The notes under the pieces: generated by a model
Databases searched by the model: none
The model's input: only the letters and a program-made list of their open reading frames with translations
Told to the model about the DNA's origin: nothing
NCBI GenBank assembly: GCA_043228905.1
Contig: JBHGNT010000006.1
Coordinates: 16,864,001-16,928,000 of the forward strand
DNA from: Azolla caroliniana
Taxonomy: Eukaryota; Polypodiophyta
Length of the DNA: 64,000 nt
Reading direction: 5' to 3'
Made by a program: the position numbers and the translations under genes
In this document: one piece after another, positions 23,801 through 34,635 of the stretch
Layout: each line of letters opens with the position of its first letter
How positions within the stretch are numbered: position 1 is the first letter of the stretch

Positions 23801-24613
23801 ATCATCATTCAAATAGGTTTGCTTACCTCTTCCTCGATTGCTCCCCCTGCCTCTGATGTTGTTTCTTCCACTTGTAACCTGTTGTCTTCTTCCTTGATAA
23901 CTGCTGTTGTTGGTTCTAGCTGAACCAAATCTTCCATGGCCTCTTCCTCGACCTCTTCCAACACCATTGTAGAGGGCTTGTCCCTCATTCTCTAAGTTTC
24001 CTTTGTTTACATCATCCATTTGATTTCTTTCTTCTACTACAAGCATTGAAACCAGATTTGGAAAACTTGGGATACTATCCCTTGTGAGAATAGATGTTTT
24101 GAAACTCTTGTATTGAGGTCCTAAGCCTCTTAAGCATATTTCCACCTTATCATCATCTTCTACCTTCACATTGATAGAAGCAAGTGATTCACATATGCTC
24201 TTTATTTTCAGAGCAAACTCATTTACTGACATCTTACCTTTTTTCAAGGTATTTAGCTCAATCTTCAACTGAAGCTTTCTTGCCTTTGTATTCACTACAA
24301 ACAGTTTTACTAAACTGTCCCAAGCTTCTTTTGGAAGCATATCATCCTGTATGTGTCCAAGCATCGAATCTGAGATGCTAAGTGACAACCAATGCAATAC
24401 CTTTCTTGCCCCTTGGTTCCATTCCTTAAATGTTTTTATCTATGCAGCAAATGCATTTTCTTCAGGGATCTCTAGAGTCTCTTTTAGGTCTCCTTCAATA
24501 TAATCCCAGTATCCTTTAGCCATAAGGAAGTTTGTCATTCTGAATTTCCACGCCGGGATATTGTTTTTATCCAGTTTTTCTGTGACTATTTGGCTTGCAT
24601 TCTCTGTAGCCAT
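20847..24613 (-). pseudogene. copia 1 gag-pol, near-complete but interrupted
   Basis: The ATG at 24613 begins gag (MATENASQIV) with a UBN2-type core to about 23990. A Gly-Arg-rich linker and the zinc knuckle CWYCGKPGHTQAEC follow near 23760-23805. Protease is not clearly readable. The integrase zinc segment (MWHKRIGHIS, CEACQYGKQKK) lies near 23020-23200 and its core (FIDDCSRKTWVYF) near 22890-22940. Reverse transcriptase spans 22670-21530 with ILIYVDDLIIGG near 21830-21865, and RNase H spans 21400-20950 (YTDVDWAGSQ, LSSTDAEYRGA). Interruptions include a stop at about 24442, one near 23736, one near 23361 and a frame break between 21914 and 22070. It is non-functional as it stands. Confidence 0.85.
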
Positions 24614-24741
24614 TTTCTCTTTCAACTAGGGTTAACTTTACAGACAACTCTCTCTGATTCAGATAAGCAAGCAGAGAAACAAACTTCTCAGATCTCTGTA
24701 CTGTTCTAATATTCTTTACGAGCAACTCTGCTTTGATACCA

Positions 24742-25156
24742 TGTTACGAAGGCACTACGGCTCTTCTGTGTGCACAGTGGATCGTGATGTGCTGGATCAT
24801 TTAGTGCTCAAGACAGAAAGGGGAAGGGGAAGGAGGCTTACCTCTGCACAGTCCAAAAAGCTTCTACTTCATTACACGTAGAGCTCAACTCGCTCTCGTT
24901 AGTTTTCTGTTTTTCTGTTCTTACTCTCTCTCTGCACTACACTCACTCTTACTCTTACTTCTTACTACTTTACTACACTTACTTTTCTACTTACTTTTTA
25001 CCTAAGTTATAAGTGACTTATATATGCAACTAATTAGCTGCCAGTAGCTAAATAGTTGTTTCACCTTTATGTCCACTAGTAGTTAATTAGCTAATAGCTA
25101 CTATAGCTTATTTCTCAATAAGCATCATATACGTTTGTTGAGCTTGCTTCTCAACA
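24742..25156 (-). repeat. 5' LTR of copia 1
   Basis: 415 bp, TG...CA ends. It directly abuts the primer site complement GCTTTGATACCA at 24730-24741. It differs from the other LTR by scattered substitutions and small indels. Confidence 0.85.
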
Positions 25157-25586
25157 CTCAGCCTCTTCCTTGAGGAAGCAGAAATACAAAGAACAACCAA
25201 ACGCCCTCGGATGTTTGGGCTTCAAAATAAGTCGACGTGGAGTAGAAAAGATTAAGAAGATAAGGGAACGTGAGCTACGTCGACGAGAAGCTATGGTTGG
25301 GGTACCTTTTACATTGGGACCACGGGCCACATCCACATCGCAACCCTTTGACCTCCCACTTCTCTTCGAGAGACTTGGATGGAAATGAAATTAGGCCTAG
25401 TATAACATCTTTTCATTGTAGAACATGTTTTTTTTTTAGAACTATTTTTTATCTTATTTTGATTTTTTACTTTCGATGAATGGGTAAATATCTCATTTTT
25501 TGTAAACCATTTGTCTCATGGGCCAAATTTGGCCTTAGAAGATGTTAATATATCTTTCTTTCTTTCTTTCTTTCTTGCACGCAATC

Positions 25587-26566
25587 CCGTTGCACCGTCA
25601 CCTTAGCTGATCTCACTTTCTCACACCACTTTTATGACTTGCCCCACCAACTATTCCCCCTCACCTTAGGTTGCGATTGGTTCCTCAAGCGTCCCGCTAT
25701 AATTGATTTCACTACCCACCAACTTCTTGTCCCACAAGCTCCCCCGATCCCCCTACTACACGATAGCCCCCCTATCCCCCACCTCAGCCAAGTCCATGTG
25801 GCCCTAGGTCCATAGGTGCGATTGATCTCCATCCGCCAATTGTTAGCTAGTTTTTGCTCACTAGCCATGTCCATCTATTATCTTATCATGGCCTTCAGTT
25901 CCACGGGGATGTTCTCAATGTTGTTGCATCTCAACTAGGTGTCAACCATGTGTTTACGTCCCTATACCATCCTCAAACAAATGGCCTCACCAAACGCCTC
26001 AACAAGACCCTCAAGCAGGAGATTGCCGCTTACATCAATCCATGCCACAAAACCTAGGATCAAATCTTGTCTTTCGTTACCCACGCCTACAATACATCTG
26101 TACAAGAGTCAACACAGATTAGCCCTTTTTCGAGCACTCTATGGGCGTGACCCTCGCCTGCCACTAGAATCGTCCATCGATGTCCATTTCAAAATTGTCA
26201 ACATGGATAGTGCCACTTGGGGGCTCTATCTCCAACAGATTTTCCCCCTCCTTCGACATGCCAGCTCCTGAAATCTACAAGTCGCACAGTAGTGCCAGAA
26301 GCGAGGCACTACGAGGTCGAATTACCCCAACTTATGCTTATGGAACCAATGTCCTTGTTTACTTCCCAGTTCGGCGACGTGGTCTCAGCGAATCCCTCAT
26401 GCACCAATGGATCGGCCCATTCACTATAGTTCATGCCATCAGATCCACTACGTATTTGCTCCGAGGCGATTCCAACGGCCGATTCACCTCCGCCCATATT
26501 GCCCACATCAAGCCCTATGCCACCCCAAGCCCATCTTCTAACTCTCGTCCTTTTCCCATGTCGTAA
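25587..26566 (+). pseudogene. gypsy E protease end joined to integrase
   Basis: The frame resumes the retropepsin after the LINE (LGCDWFLKRPAIIDF). Without passing through RT or RNase H it then reads integrase core (GVNHVFTSLYHPQTNGLTKR) from about 25865. It ends with a GPY/F-type C-terminal segment (HQWIGPFTIVHAI, then AHIAHIKPY). The junction near 25815-25870 marks an internal deletion. A stop lies at 26055, and frames change near 26215-26265. Confidence 0.75.
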
Positions 26567-26593
26567 ACCTCCTTTTTGTTTTCGGGGGGGAAA

Positions 26594-26726
26594 TGTGGTG
26601 TGCATGTATTCCTTTGTGCCACCCTTTTAGCACACCCTTTTTAGCATGCTTGTAGCTAAGCCAACCACCCTTTTAGCACACCCTTTTTAGCACGCATGTA
26701 GCTAAGCCAACCCAAATGGGTACATT
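26594..26726 (+). repeat. 3' LTR of gypsy E, truncated
   Basis: This begins TGTGGTGTGCATGTATTCC right after the polypurine tract and repeats the tandem GCACACCCTTTTTAGC block. Similarity to the 5' LTR ends at about CAAATGGGTAC (26726), so the LTR is broken off. Confidence 0.7.
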
Positions 26727-28127
26727 CTTCAAAGGAATGAGAATATGATAAAGGCTTAGAAGGTAAGGAATGAGAAAGGCTTAGAAGTTTATGCTCATAT
26801 ATTGATAAATTTGTCCCGAACATATATCAGTAACAAGCTGGAAAATGAATTCGGTTCTAATAGAATGCAATTCAATATAGTGGCTACATCAATAAAATGT
26901 GTTTTAAGGATGTCAGAGGACCAAGTTTTGATTTACTCGAATTGTGATAGTTTGTAATCTGCACATTCACAAAGATATGCAATAATACAGAAGTAGATGA
27001 ATCTTGATTAGGTGCAAGACATTTTAAGGGGGAGGTGGATTATGAGCTGCAATGGGTGTTTGACATGGGACAACAGATCAGGGAGATATTGGGTTAGACC
27101 TGGGTAAATGTTGTTAATGGTGTGAGTTATATCATACAGTAGGTAGGTTAGGAGAGTATTGTTTACCCAACATTTGAAAAAGCAGATTTTTCTGTCATGG
27201 GGATATGTAAGATTTGGTTAAATTTAGAGCTATGATTTAATTGGAACTTGATACTGCAATCATGATAGATTATATGATCAAAACATGGTACTGATCATGT
27301 TCATTAAAATCTGATATAATTTAATCCAAACCCAGTAAATTTCTTATCCTCATATGAGATAACAATGCTAATTGAATATTGCTCATAATAGTGTGAACAC
27401 AACAAGTCCAACGAGCACAATCTTGTCCTCAACAGACGTCAATCTAAACAATGCTCCAATGTCCTTATTATGGATATTATGAGATGGTTCCAATTACACT
27501 TGTGAACTTCACATTTCAATAAATTATCATACCATTCAAACATAAAATTTATCCACCAGCAGAGTTGATATTAAGCCTTGAATGTTGTCAAAACAAAGTT
27601 AGGCATCAAACACTTCATACACCCCAGCAGCACCTAATACCTAGCTTCTTACTGTTGGCTCTCAATTTACATTTTGCTCTGAAGGTGGATTGACTTGTTT
27701 ATGCTGTGTGAAACAAATATTTGAATTAACCAAAATCCATCACTGCACGCCTGCAAGAAATATTTTTATCACCCATAATATTAAACTAATTTTGAATTCT
27801 AGAATCATTACAATCCATTAAATGTAACGATCAAACTATCCACTGTGATAATGATTGAAAACAATGTGGCCAAATACATGTGATTATTTGCTGACCTTAA
27901 CTAAACTAACATACGTGTTTGCTGATAATGAAGAGATTGACAATTTTGAAATTAATAGAGATAGATACTGAGAATTAAGTCAAAGAATATGTTCCTGTGG
28001 CTACTCAATCTTGAGGTTAATCGTGTATTTGAACACATTTCTTACTTACAAATGAAGTCAAAAACGAATTCAGCAAAAAATAGTATACTGCAAAAATCAG
28101 TCCAGTTGAACGCTAGTTTCGGATAGT
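26727..28127. other. Gene-free AT-rich spacer
   Basis: I see no coding region, RNA gene or recognisable transposon domain here. It separates the gypsy E nest from the 3' end of the MBD gene. Confidence 0.5.
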
Positions 28128-28290
28128 AATGACAGCAGCAGATCACTTATCTGGGTTTAACATTGATCATTAATGATAATAGATCGTGAAACAGTAGCAG
28201 ATGACATGTCTGGGTTTAATATGGTCATTACTGATCATAAGTAGTAAAATAGTAGCAGATCACATATGGTCATAAATGATATGATCAAAC
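28128..28290. repeat. Short tandem repeat, about 62-bp unit
   Basis: Two and a half diverged copies of a unit carry ACAGTAGCAGATCACATATC, then TGGGTTTAA and TGGTCATTAATGATAA. They lie downstream of the MBD gene's stop codon. Confidence 0.6.
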
Positions 28291-28766
28291 TACACCTGAA
28301 TTCAATGACTCCCTGATGTCGCAAAATTCTCTCTTTTTCCAGTCTCTGATCTAACTTTCTAGATAATACAACATTTTATGGGAAGTTTGATCCTCCTGAA
28401 TTACACAGGGTTCCCATTAACACGGGTTATGGTTACAAGCTTGTCAAGAAATCGAAGTCTCCAAGCATTTACTGGACTTGACCCTTATGATAGTAAGAAG
28501 AAAAATGTTTGTATCCCAGCAAAGAAGCAATCTGTTATTGGTAGAATCGAGACAACAGTTAAGCCAATAAATAAAAAAGCACAGAGAATTAGTCATTACC
28601 TGGATGTTAATTGCAGAGAGAAAGCTGCACTAATCCATGACTCTCATCAGCATTGGAATGAGAATTGAATAATTCTACACAATAACGTCTGTCTCTACCA
28701 TCAATGGGGAGGATTTTGTGATGATATACATCAAGGCAAGAGCAAATATAAGATGATGTTTCAAGC

Positions 28767-31700
28767 TCAGCTAGCATTTTTTCTAGCAGTTTTTTTTGGA
28801 CGCTTTGCTACTGGCTCAGTTTCTTTGGTTTCTCCCACCGATACAATCACTTTGCTATCATCAGGTTTGTTGTCGACAAATGGCCTCTTCAGACCTTCCG
28901 CGTTACCAAACAACCATGGCCATGGAGCAAGCGTAGCATTATCAGTATCCCCTTTGTTTGCATTATCCATTATCCGCATTTGCTCATACATAGGATATGG
29001 TAGGTTGGCTAGGCTCTCATATAAAAGCCATTCTGAAGGTTGACCTGGTTGATGTGGAATGATTGCTCCACTAGGAACTGAGCTTGTGACCACAAGTTGA
29101 GTTGACGTATCAGAGACAAGTTGAGAGGCAGCATGCTCAATATTTGAGTTAACTAAGTTCTTCAGTGTTCCACTTGTACTTTTTTCTTGAGAAGTTTCAT
29201 TAGTCTGTTCAGTTGGAGATTTATCACTTCCTTCTTCTAGCCCTTCTTCTAGCTCCTTTGCAGGCTCCGTTTTTGAGCTCCCCCTACCAGTGTCATGTTT
29301 ACTACCTCTCTCGATAAATGCAAAAACCTCCCTTCTTGATCGAAAGCGACGCTGTGAAACGGGATCTAAGAAGTACTGTACAAAACAATTCAGTACAAAG
29401 AGATTATATAGTTACTGAATAGAATGATGGGTGCAGATATCATTAATTATTCACAGACATAGTCCTCATTGCATTCGTGAAATGTGTTTGGAAAAGAAAA
29501 ACATACTGGCATGCATGTAGCTATGTCACAATACAAAGAAAATTGAACTTATTAGTCACTAAAACTTGTTTTGGCTTGTGCAAAGTGGTCCATTTTTCAG
29601 TTTCTGTCCCTACAATTTAAGATTTGAATGGCTCCAAGACTGCTAAAAACAAAGACCAATAAATATTTTACTTATGAATTTCTTTATAATTTTGTTTTTC
29701 TCATGTTTTGTTTTCCTCACGCTTCCTCTTCTGATGAGAGAAAAATAAGATTAATGGCTAGCACTAATTTCCATATACTTGTGGCCCTTTCGATAAAGCA
29801 TTTTAGATATATTGCTGTCTTCAGTAATGCAATAATTGCAGTACTTACAACTCTATTCATATAATTGGAGGATTACAAAATAGTCTCAATGGAAAACTTA
29901 TTATCTTTTTGGAACAGACACTGAGATAAGAAGGCCACAAAGCTAAGATGATTGAAAGACTGATGTAGGAAATCGTTGGACCTCCAGCCCCCGAAGACAG
30001 GTTGCCAATGTCAAGGTAAGATCATAACAGCACTAAATTTTCAGCATCATTCAGCTGCATTGTCAACCAATAGAGAGACCGTAGTTGCTAGTTGAATATG
30101 AAAAGCAAATAGTGGACATGCATTTTCATGCTTCCTTTTGCAAACACCTACCTTATTTGTAAAGAAAGTATGAAAATATATTTGAGTTATAAAATATACA
30201 CTCTATTATCAAATTAATTTCTGAGACGTTTATAAAGGCTATGGTCAATCATACTCATTAACAAGAACACGAAAACAAGTTGGAATATGATAATAGATCT
30301 AAACATATATTATCGCAATTATCATCATTTGGGAAGACCTTACAGAAGCACAGTGAGGTAGACATAATTCCTTTGAATATCAAAACTTCCGGAAGTATGA
30401 CATAAATGACAGTAATAAGTAGCTATCGTGATGAACCTGTCCCAAAAAAGAGGGGGAAAAATAGCAAAAAATGGGAAAGAACTCAATCAAGAGTTTTTCA
30501 AAATGTCATTTCTTCTAGCTGTGAGCAATTTTCCTCATCAGTACAGCAATATATTGATTCTACGAATGGAAAACGTTTAAGATGCGATCATAGGCCCAAC
30601 ACTATCTTTATCAACTGTCACCTAATACAGTTCCTCGCATTTCATGCATCATGTCTTACTTCTATCTTCATGATGACTATGACACTGACACAGTACCAAG
30701 AAGTTTTACCTTATCTTTTGCACCAGCGCTACTTCCAGTTCCTCTGGTTTTCATCTCTGTGATCCAACCAGGAGGCAGCCAATTAGGTGACTCAACAACT
30801 TCGACCTTTCGTGCAGAAGGCTGGGAAGATGCAGCCACTGGAGATGTCATCTCCTCTACAACCTCCTCCTCACGAATGCACAAGGCCAATGATTGATCTG
30901 CATCTGCACCTGCATCTGTATCTGCAACATCAGCTGATTCCGATGCCTTTGCATGTTCTTTCAAAACTTTCAGCTTGGATGTTTTAGCTCCAGATTTAGG
31001 GATTTTAGAACTAGCATTGGGGCTTTTAGTCCTAACCTTGTGGCTCTTAGTACTAGCCTTTGGAGTTTTAGTACTACCACCCTTTGGGCTTTTGGTAGAA
31101 GCCTTTGGGGTCTTTGTACCAGCCTTCTTTCTCGAAGGTCTCCTGCGTCCTCCTCTTACCAAAGATACTTGAGTTTTGCCTTTCTGATCTGGTGTTGTGA
31201 ATACCCCAGCAGAAGGTATGGGTTCTTGATGTGGAGATTCGGGAAGTATTTCCCCTTTTGTCTGCATCTCGTCTAAACTTTGGTTAGCAAAATCTACAAA
31301 TTCAGTAATACTAGGATTAGCAACATTCACAGGTAGTTCAAGCTGATAAAAATTTTATTTCTTAGACAATGTTTGGTTAACAAAATCTAGAAATCAATGG
31401 AAATTAGCAGTACCAACAATGAGCAAAGATTCACATTGAACAGATTTTTGAGAGTTTCGTTGTCTTAAGCAGTAGGGTTAGAGAAACAACAGAACACAGA
31501 TTCAAGTTGATAAGAAAAGCTTATTCTCACATAATTCCTGGTTAACAGTATCAAGCAATTCCCTGAAATTAGGGTTGGCAATATTCAGTAAAGGTTCAAG
31601 TCAATAAAACTTTGAAACTTTCCTTTCCTTCAGGTTAGAGAAAGAAATGAACAGAATCAAATGGCCTCACATACTCTTTGGTTACCAAAATCTAGCAAAC

Positions 31701-33069
31701 TATTGAAATTATGGTTCACAACATTGAGGGAACGTTCAAGCTTCTCAGATATTTTATTTCTCCCAGACTTAAGGTTAGAGAAACAATGCAACAAAGATTC
31801 GGGCTGATGAAATTTTGATAGAATAAAGTTTCAAACTGGTCAACAACTTATGTTCTACCATAATCTTTGGTTCACAAAATCTAGCAATTCGGTGAGATTA
31901 GGGTTTACAACATCCATCAAGGTTGATGGTTGTTAGGACTTTGACATTTTTCTATCCTTGGGATTAGAGAAATAACAGAACAAAGTTTCAAGCTGATCAA
32001 AAATTTTCATTCTCACATAATTCCTTGGCTTGACATTTTAGGTTAGAAACATTCAGTGAAGATTCAAGCTGATCAAGAGTTTTAGCTTTCTTGCTTTAGG
32101 AGTTAAAGGACAAAATGAATTGGAATCAGAGGGTTCAAGAAACAACAGAATAAATGCTCAAACTGATCAGAAAGTTCATTTTTATATAACCCTTGGTTCA
32201 GATAATCTAGTAATTCACCAAGATTAGGGTTTTACACATTTACTAAATGTTTAACCAGATCTTAAATTTGAATTCTACCTAGAGTTAGTGTTAGAGAAAT
32301 AACATAACAAAGGTTGAATTTCATAAAACACATAATATCTCAAACATCATCGGGTTTAGTAAAATCCAGTGGAGGCTTCAAATTTTTGAAATTTCTCCTT
32401 TGGCTGGGGTTAGAGAAACGACAGACAAAAGGCTCAAGCTGCCAAAAAAGTTCCTTTCCCATACACTCCTTGGTTAGAAACATGCAATCAAGTTTCACCA
32501 TTTTGGGGAATCTTCATTTGTCTTAGGGATAGACAAACAACAGAATCAAGATTTTGTTTGTCTTAGAATTAAAGAACAAAGATTCAACCTGATAACAAAT
32601 GTTCATTCCTCAACATACTTTGGTTAGAAAAACCCAATAAGGGATCAACAGTTGTGCATACTTGCATTTGCCTTGTGTTTAGAGAGACAATAGCAGAACA
32701 AACGTTCAAACTGTTAACAAAAGTCGTTTCTCACACACACTTGGGTTAGAAGAATCTATCCAAGATCATCAGTTTTTAATATTTTCCTTTGTTTCAGGGT
32801 TAGATAGACAAAACAGAATAGAAAAACAAAGGAAAAGGTTAGAGCTTGAAAAATAACTCACCTGCGTTTACATTTCCAGAAACTTCTGCAGGTTTGGTGT
32901 CATCAACGACCACATTATATTTCATGGCCCAAGATTCGATCGTCTGCAGCATTTCCTCAAGAAAGAAGATCAGATCGTTTCCACTCCTCGCACCAGAAGA
33001 TATGAGTTCGATGGTCTGAGCCATGTCCTGAAGAATTTCTCGAAGAGCTTCGATATTGTCATCGTCCAT
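28767..33069 (-). CDS. Methyl-CpG-binding-domain (MBD) protein
   Basis: The model is exon 1 33069-32872, exon 2 31342-30710 and exon 3 29375-28767: 198, 633 and 609 nt, giving 479 residues with a TGA stop. The MBD is split between exons 2 and 3 at about residues 253-303. It reads WLPPGWITEMKTRGTGSSAG, then the junction AKDK|YFLDP, then RRFRSRREVFAF, the classic plant MBD pattern. The junction has a good donor (AAG|GTAAAA) and acceptor (TTGTACAG|TAC).

Exon 1 encodes a short acidic helical segment. Exon 2 has a basic RGGRRRPSRKKAG patch (about 129-141), then seven K-T/S-P-K-like repeats (about 143-183), like histone H1 tails. Exon 3 ends with a nuclear-signal-like KRPKKTARK. Family knowledge suggests a nuclear protein that reads DNA methylation; binding itself is not shown.

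The exon 1 donor is uncertain. The stronger site GCAG|GTGAGT (32862/32861) leaves phase 1, which does not fit exon 2. The weaker AAT|GTAAAC (32872/32871) fits. No in-frame stop was found in the model. Confidence 0.82.
29376..30709 (-). other. Intron 2 of the MBD gene
   Basis: The donor GTAAAACTTC starts at 30709 and the acceptor TTGTTTTGTACAG ends at 29376; the phase is 0 on both sides. It is 1334 nt, AT-rich, with no recognised insert. Confidence 0.8.
31343..32861 (-). repeat. Array of diverged exon-2-like repeats in MBD intron 1
   Basis: About ten diverged copies of a unit of roughly 120-190 bp fill the intron. A marker string GGTTAGAGAAACAACAGAAC (plus strand) or a variant recurs near 31478, 31633, 31770, 31963, 32130, 32290, 32405, 32525, 32680 and 32800. 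On the minus strand the better copies read like the start of exon 2 (LELPVNVANPSITEFVDFAN). Copies near 31600-31520, 31735-31665 and 31925-31860 stay open over that stretch, with the consensus N-P-N-[FL]-x-E-L-L-D-F-V-N-Q. Others carry stops. Some keep an AG just before CTTGAA, as at the real acceptor. Confidence 0.8.
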
Positions 33070-33275
33070 CTCTTTCAATCGCTGTGCAAAGATGCGCTCA
33101 GAAGAAAGTGGAAACGGGGACGCTTTTTCGTCGTTGTAAGAAACAAGAAGATCAGAGGTAATGGGGTAGGATCGAAGCTTTCGTCTCAGTTCCGGGCTAT
33201 GGCGAAGGCACGCAGGGAAAAGGCTTGTCTATGGCTTCTTCTGCTAATCGACAACAGCAGAAGCAAGTGACGGTA

Positions 33276-33278
<3 letters not shown>

Positions 33279-33323
<45 letters not shown>
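33279..33323. repeat. (TC)n microsatellite
   Basis: About 22 TC units lie about 210 bp upstream of the MBD start codon, probably within its 5' UTR or promoter. (TGCCTC)n-like and (TG)n runs follow on the right. Confidence 0.95.
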
Positions 33324-33327
<4 letters not shown>

Positions 33328-33527
33328 CTCTGCCTCTGCCTCTGCCTCTCCATCCGCTATGTGTTGTGTGTGTGTATGTAATTTGTATATGTATGTAATT
33401 TGTATGTGTATGTATGTAGAGTTGGTTATGTATTTATTTACGTATATATATATATATATACACGAGACTCGGTAATGTATGTATGTATGTATATATATAT
33501 TTGCACATATACGTATATTGGCAACGA

Positions 33528-34029
33528 TGTTGTTTTGGGCCGGATCGGCTCAGAAGCCGAGAGCCGGATCAGATGGAGATCGATCGGCTAGGCCCAGATC
33601 GGTTGAGGAAGCTAAGAGCCGCATCGGATGGAGATCAATCGGCTAAGCCCGGATCGGCTGAGGAAGCCGAGAGCTGGATCGGATGGAGACCGATCGACTA
33701 GGCCGAGTCGGATGGAATTTGACAGGCCATTAGGGGCCTGTATTCCTATTTTAGTAAATAAGAATATTATAGGTTGTTAGTGTCAAGCTCAGTTAATGAG
33801 CATTCAAGTACTTGTCAGTCCTTCTAGGACTGGTATAAAGAGTGCTCATTGAGCACATTTTATGTATAGAGTATTATTATTTTGAATACGAGTTTTTGTT
33901 GTCTACTCTCTTTGTCTCTCTCTCATACTATGTATCTCAATTCTCTGCATATACCTATATGTTGTATTTCCGGATAACCGACTGTTTCCCTTGTGTTTTG
34001 CACAATGCTTCCGCACATCATCTTTTACA
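33528..34029 (+). repeat. 5' LTR of copia A
   Basis: 502 bp. It begins TGTTGTTTTGGGCCGGATC, ends CATCTTTTACA and is directly followed by a primer site TGGTATTAGAGTGTGAGG at 34030. Three tandem units of about 57 bp (GATCGGCTGAGGAAGCCGAG type) occupy 33540-33710. The LTRs at 41945-42480 and 43760-44154 belong to related families. Confidence 0.8.
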
Positions 34030-34128
34030 TGGTATTAGAGTGTGAGGGTTAGAAGAATCCTTTGATGCCGACAAAGCGAACAAGACCAAAAACAAGCTTT
34101 CATCTTCCGGAAAAGAAATGATAGGACC

Positions 34129-34635
34129 ATGGATAGAGGCATGGGCAGCTTGCTTCCAACAAAGAAGCTCGACAGAAGCAACTACGCATTTTGGTCATAC
34201 AAGATGCACCAGTACCTACTCGGGCACGGATACTGGAGTTATGTCGAAGGAGCTAATGATGCAACACCGGATTCGACACACACTGATTTTTCAGCCTGGG
34301 AACAAGTGGCAAGTAGAGTCCTTTACTACTTCGCATCTAGTGTGATTGACTAGCTACTAAGCTACATTCGGGACGCCAAAACGCCGAAGGATGGTTGGGG
34401 AAATTTGAAGAAGACTTTCACCGCAAGCACCACAACCAGAAAACTATAGCTCAGACAGGAGCTAAACAATGTTCGAAAGAGAGATATGTCGATGAGTGAT
34501 TACACCTCCAAAATCAAGGAAATATGTGACTCGCTCAAGTCTATCAACGTGACGGTTGAAGAAGATGATTTGCCTCGGAGGTTTGGCGCAAAAGCTTGGA
34601 TTATTCTGAACAGCGATCTGCATGAGAGAGAATAC
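34129..34635 (+). pseudogene. copia A gag N-terminal part
   Basis: The ATG at 34129 starts MDRGMGSLLPTKKLDRSNYA followed by FWSYKMHQYL, the copia gag (UBN2-type) opening. Stops occur near 34351 and 34447, with a frameshift near 34580. The frame is cut at about 34635 by an inverted LTR fragment and copia B. It resumes at 38921 with the zinc-knuckle region. Confidence 0.75.

Larger units (their letters stand above)
20408..25156 (-). mobile_element. Ty1/copia element 1, both LTRs present
   Basis: LTRs at 20408-20828 and 24742-25156 begin TGTTACGAAGGCACTACGG and end CTTCTCAACA. A primer site (TGGTATCAAAGC, minus strand) touches the 5' LTR at 24741, and a polypurine tract touches the 3' LTR at 20829. 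Flanking pentamers are CTGAG (20403-20407) and CTCAG (25157-25161), a target duplication with one change. Gag, integrase, RT and RNase H are all present in order on the minus strand, with a few stops. By eye the LTRs agree at well over 90 percent, so this is a fairly recent insertion into the LINE. Confidence 0.9.
18965..25580 (+). mobile_element. LINE, 5'-truncated, with nested copia
   Basis: The insertion is bounded by the 6-bp direct repeats GCAATC (18959-18964 and 25581-25586). LINE sequence covers 18965-20407 and 25162-25580, separated by the copia at 20408-25156. The 3' end carries the palindrome GGCCAAATTTGGCC followed by AGAAGATGTTAATATATC and a (TTTC)n tail. The 5' end begins inside reverse transcriptase, as expected of target-primed reverse transcription that stopped early. 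Confidence 0.85.
18341..26726 (+). mobile_element. Gypsy element E, internally deleted and nested
   Basis: Two LTR copies (from 18341 and from 26594) both begin TGTRGTGTGCATGTRTTCC. The 3' copy follows a polypurine tract (CGGGGGGGAAA). Between them lie a protease region (18830-18964, resumed at 25587) and an integrase C-terminal half (25850-26566). Reverse transcriptase, RNase H and the integrase zinc domain are missing: protease sequence passes into integrase near 25815-25870. A LINE fragment (18965-25580) splits the protease. I conclude that E had already lost, or later lost, its polymerase and is now inert. Confidence 0.8.

Noticed and set aside
28378-28668. 96-codon plus-strand frame downstream of the MBD gene
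   Set aside because: It has no family match or context and lies antisense in the probable 3' region of the MBD gene; length alone is not support.
29628-29864. Small membrane-protein-like frame in MBD intron 2
   Set aside because: AT-rich intron sequence on the opposite strand gives hydrophobic codons by chance; no other support.
31343-32861. CRISPR-like array, because of regular repeats
   Set aside because: The repeats are long, diverged and coding-like, in a plant intron; there are no short identical repeats with unique spacers.
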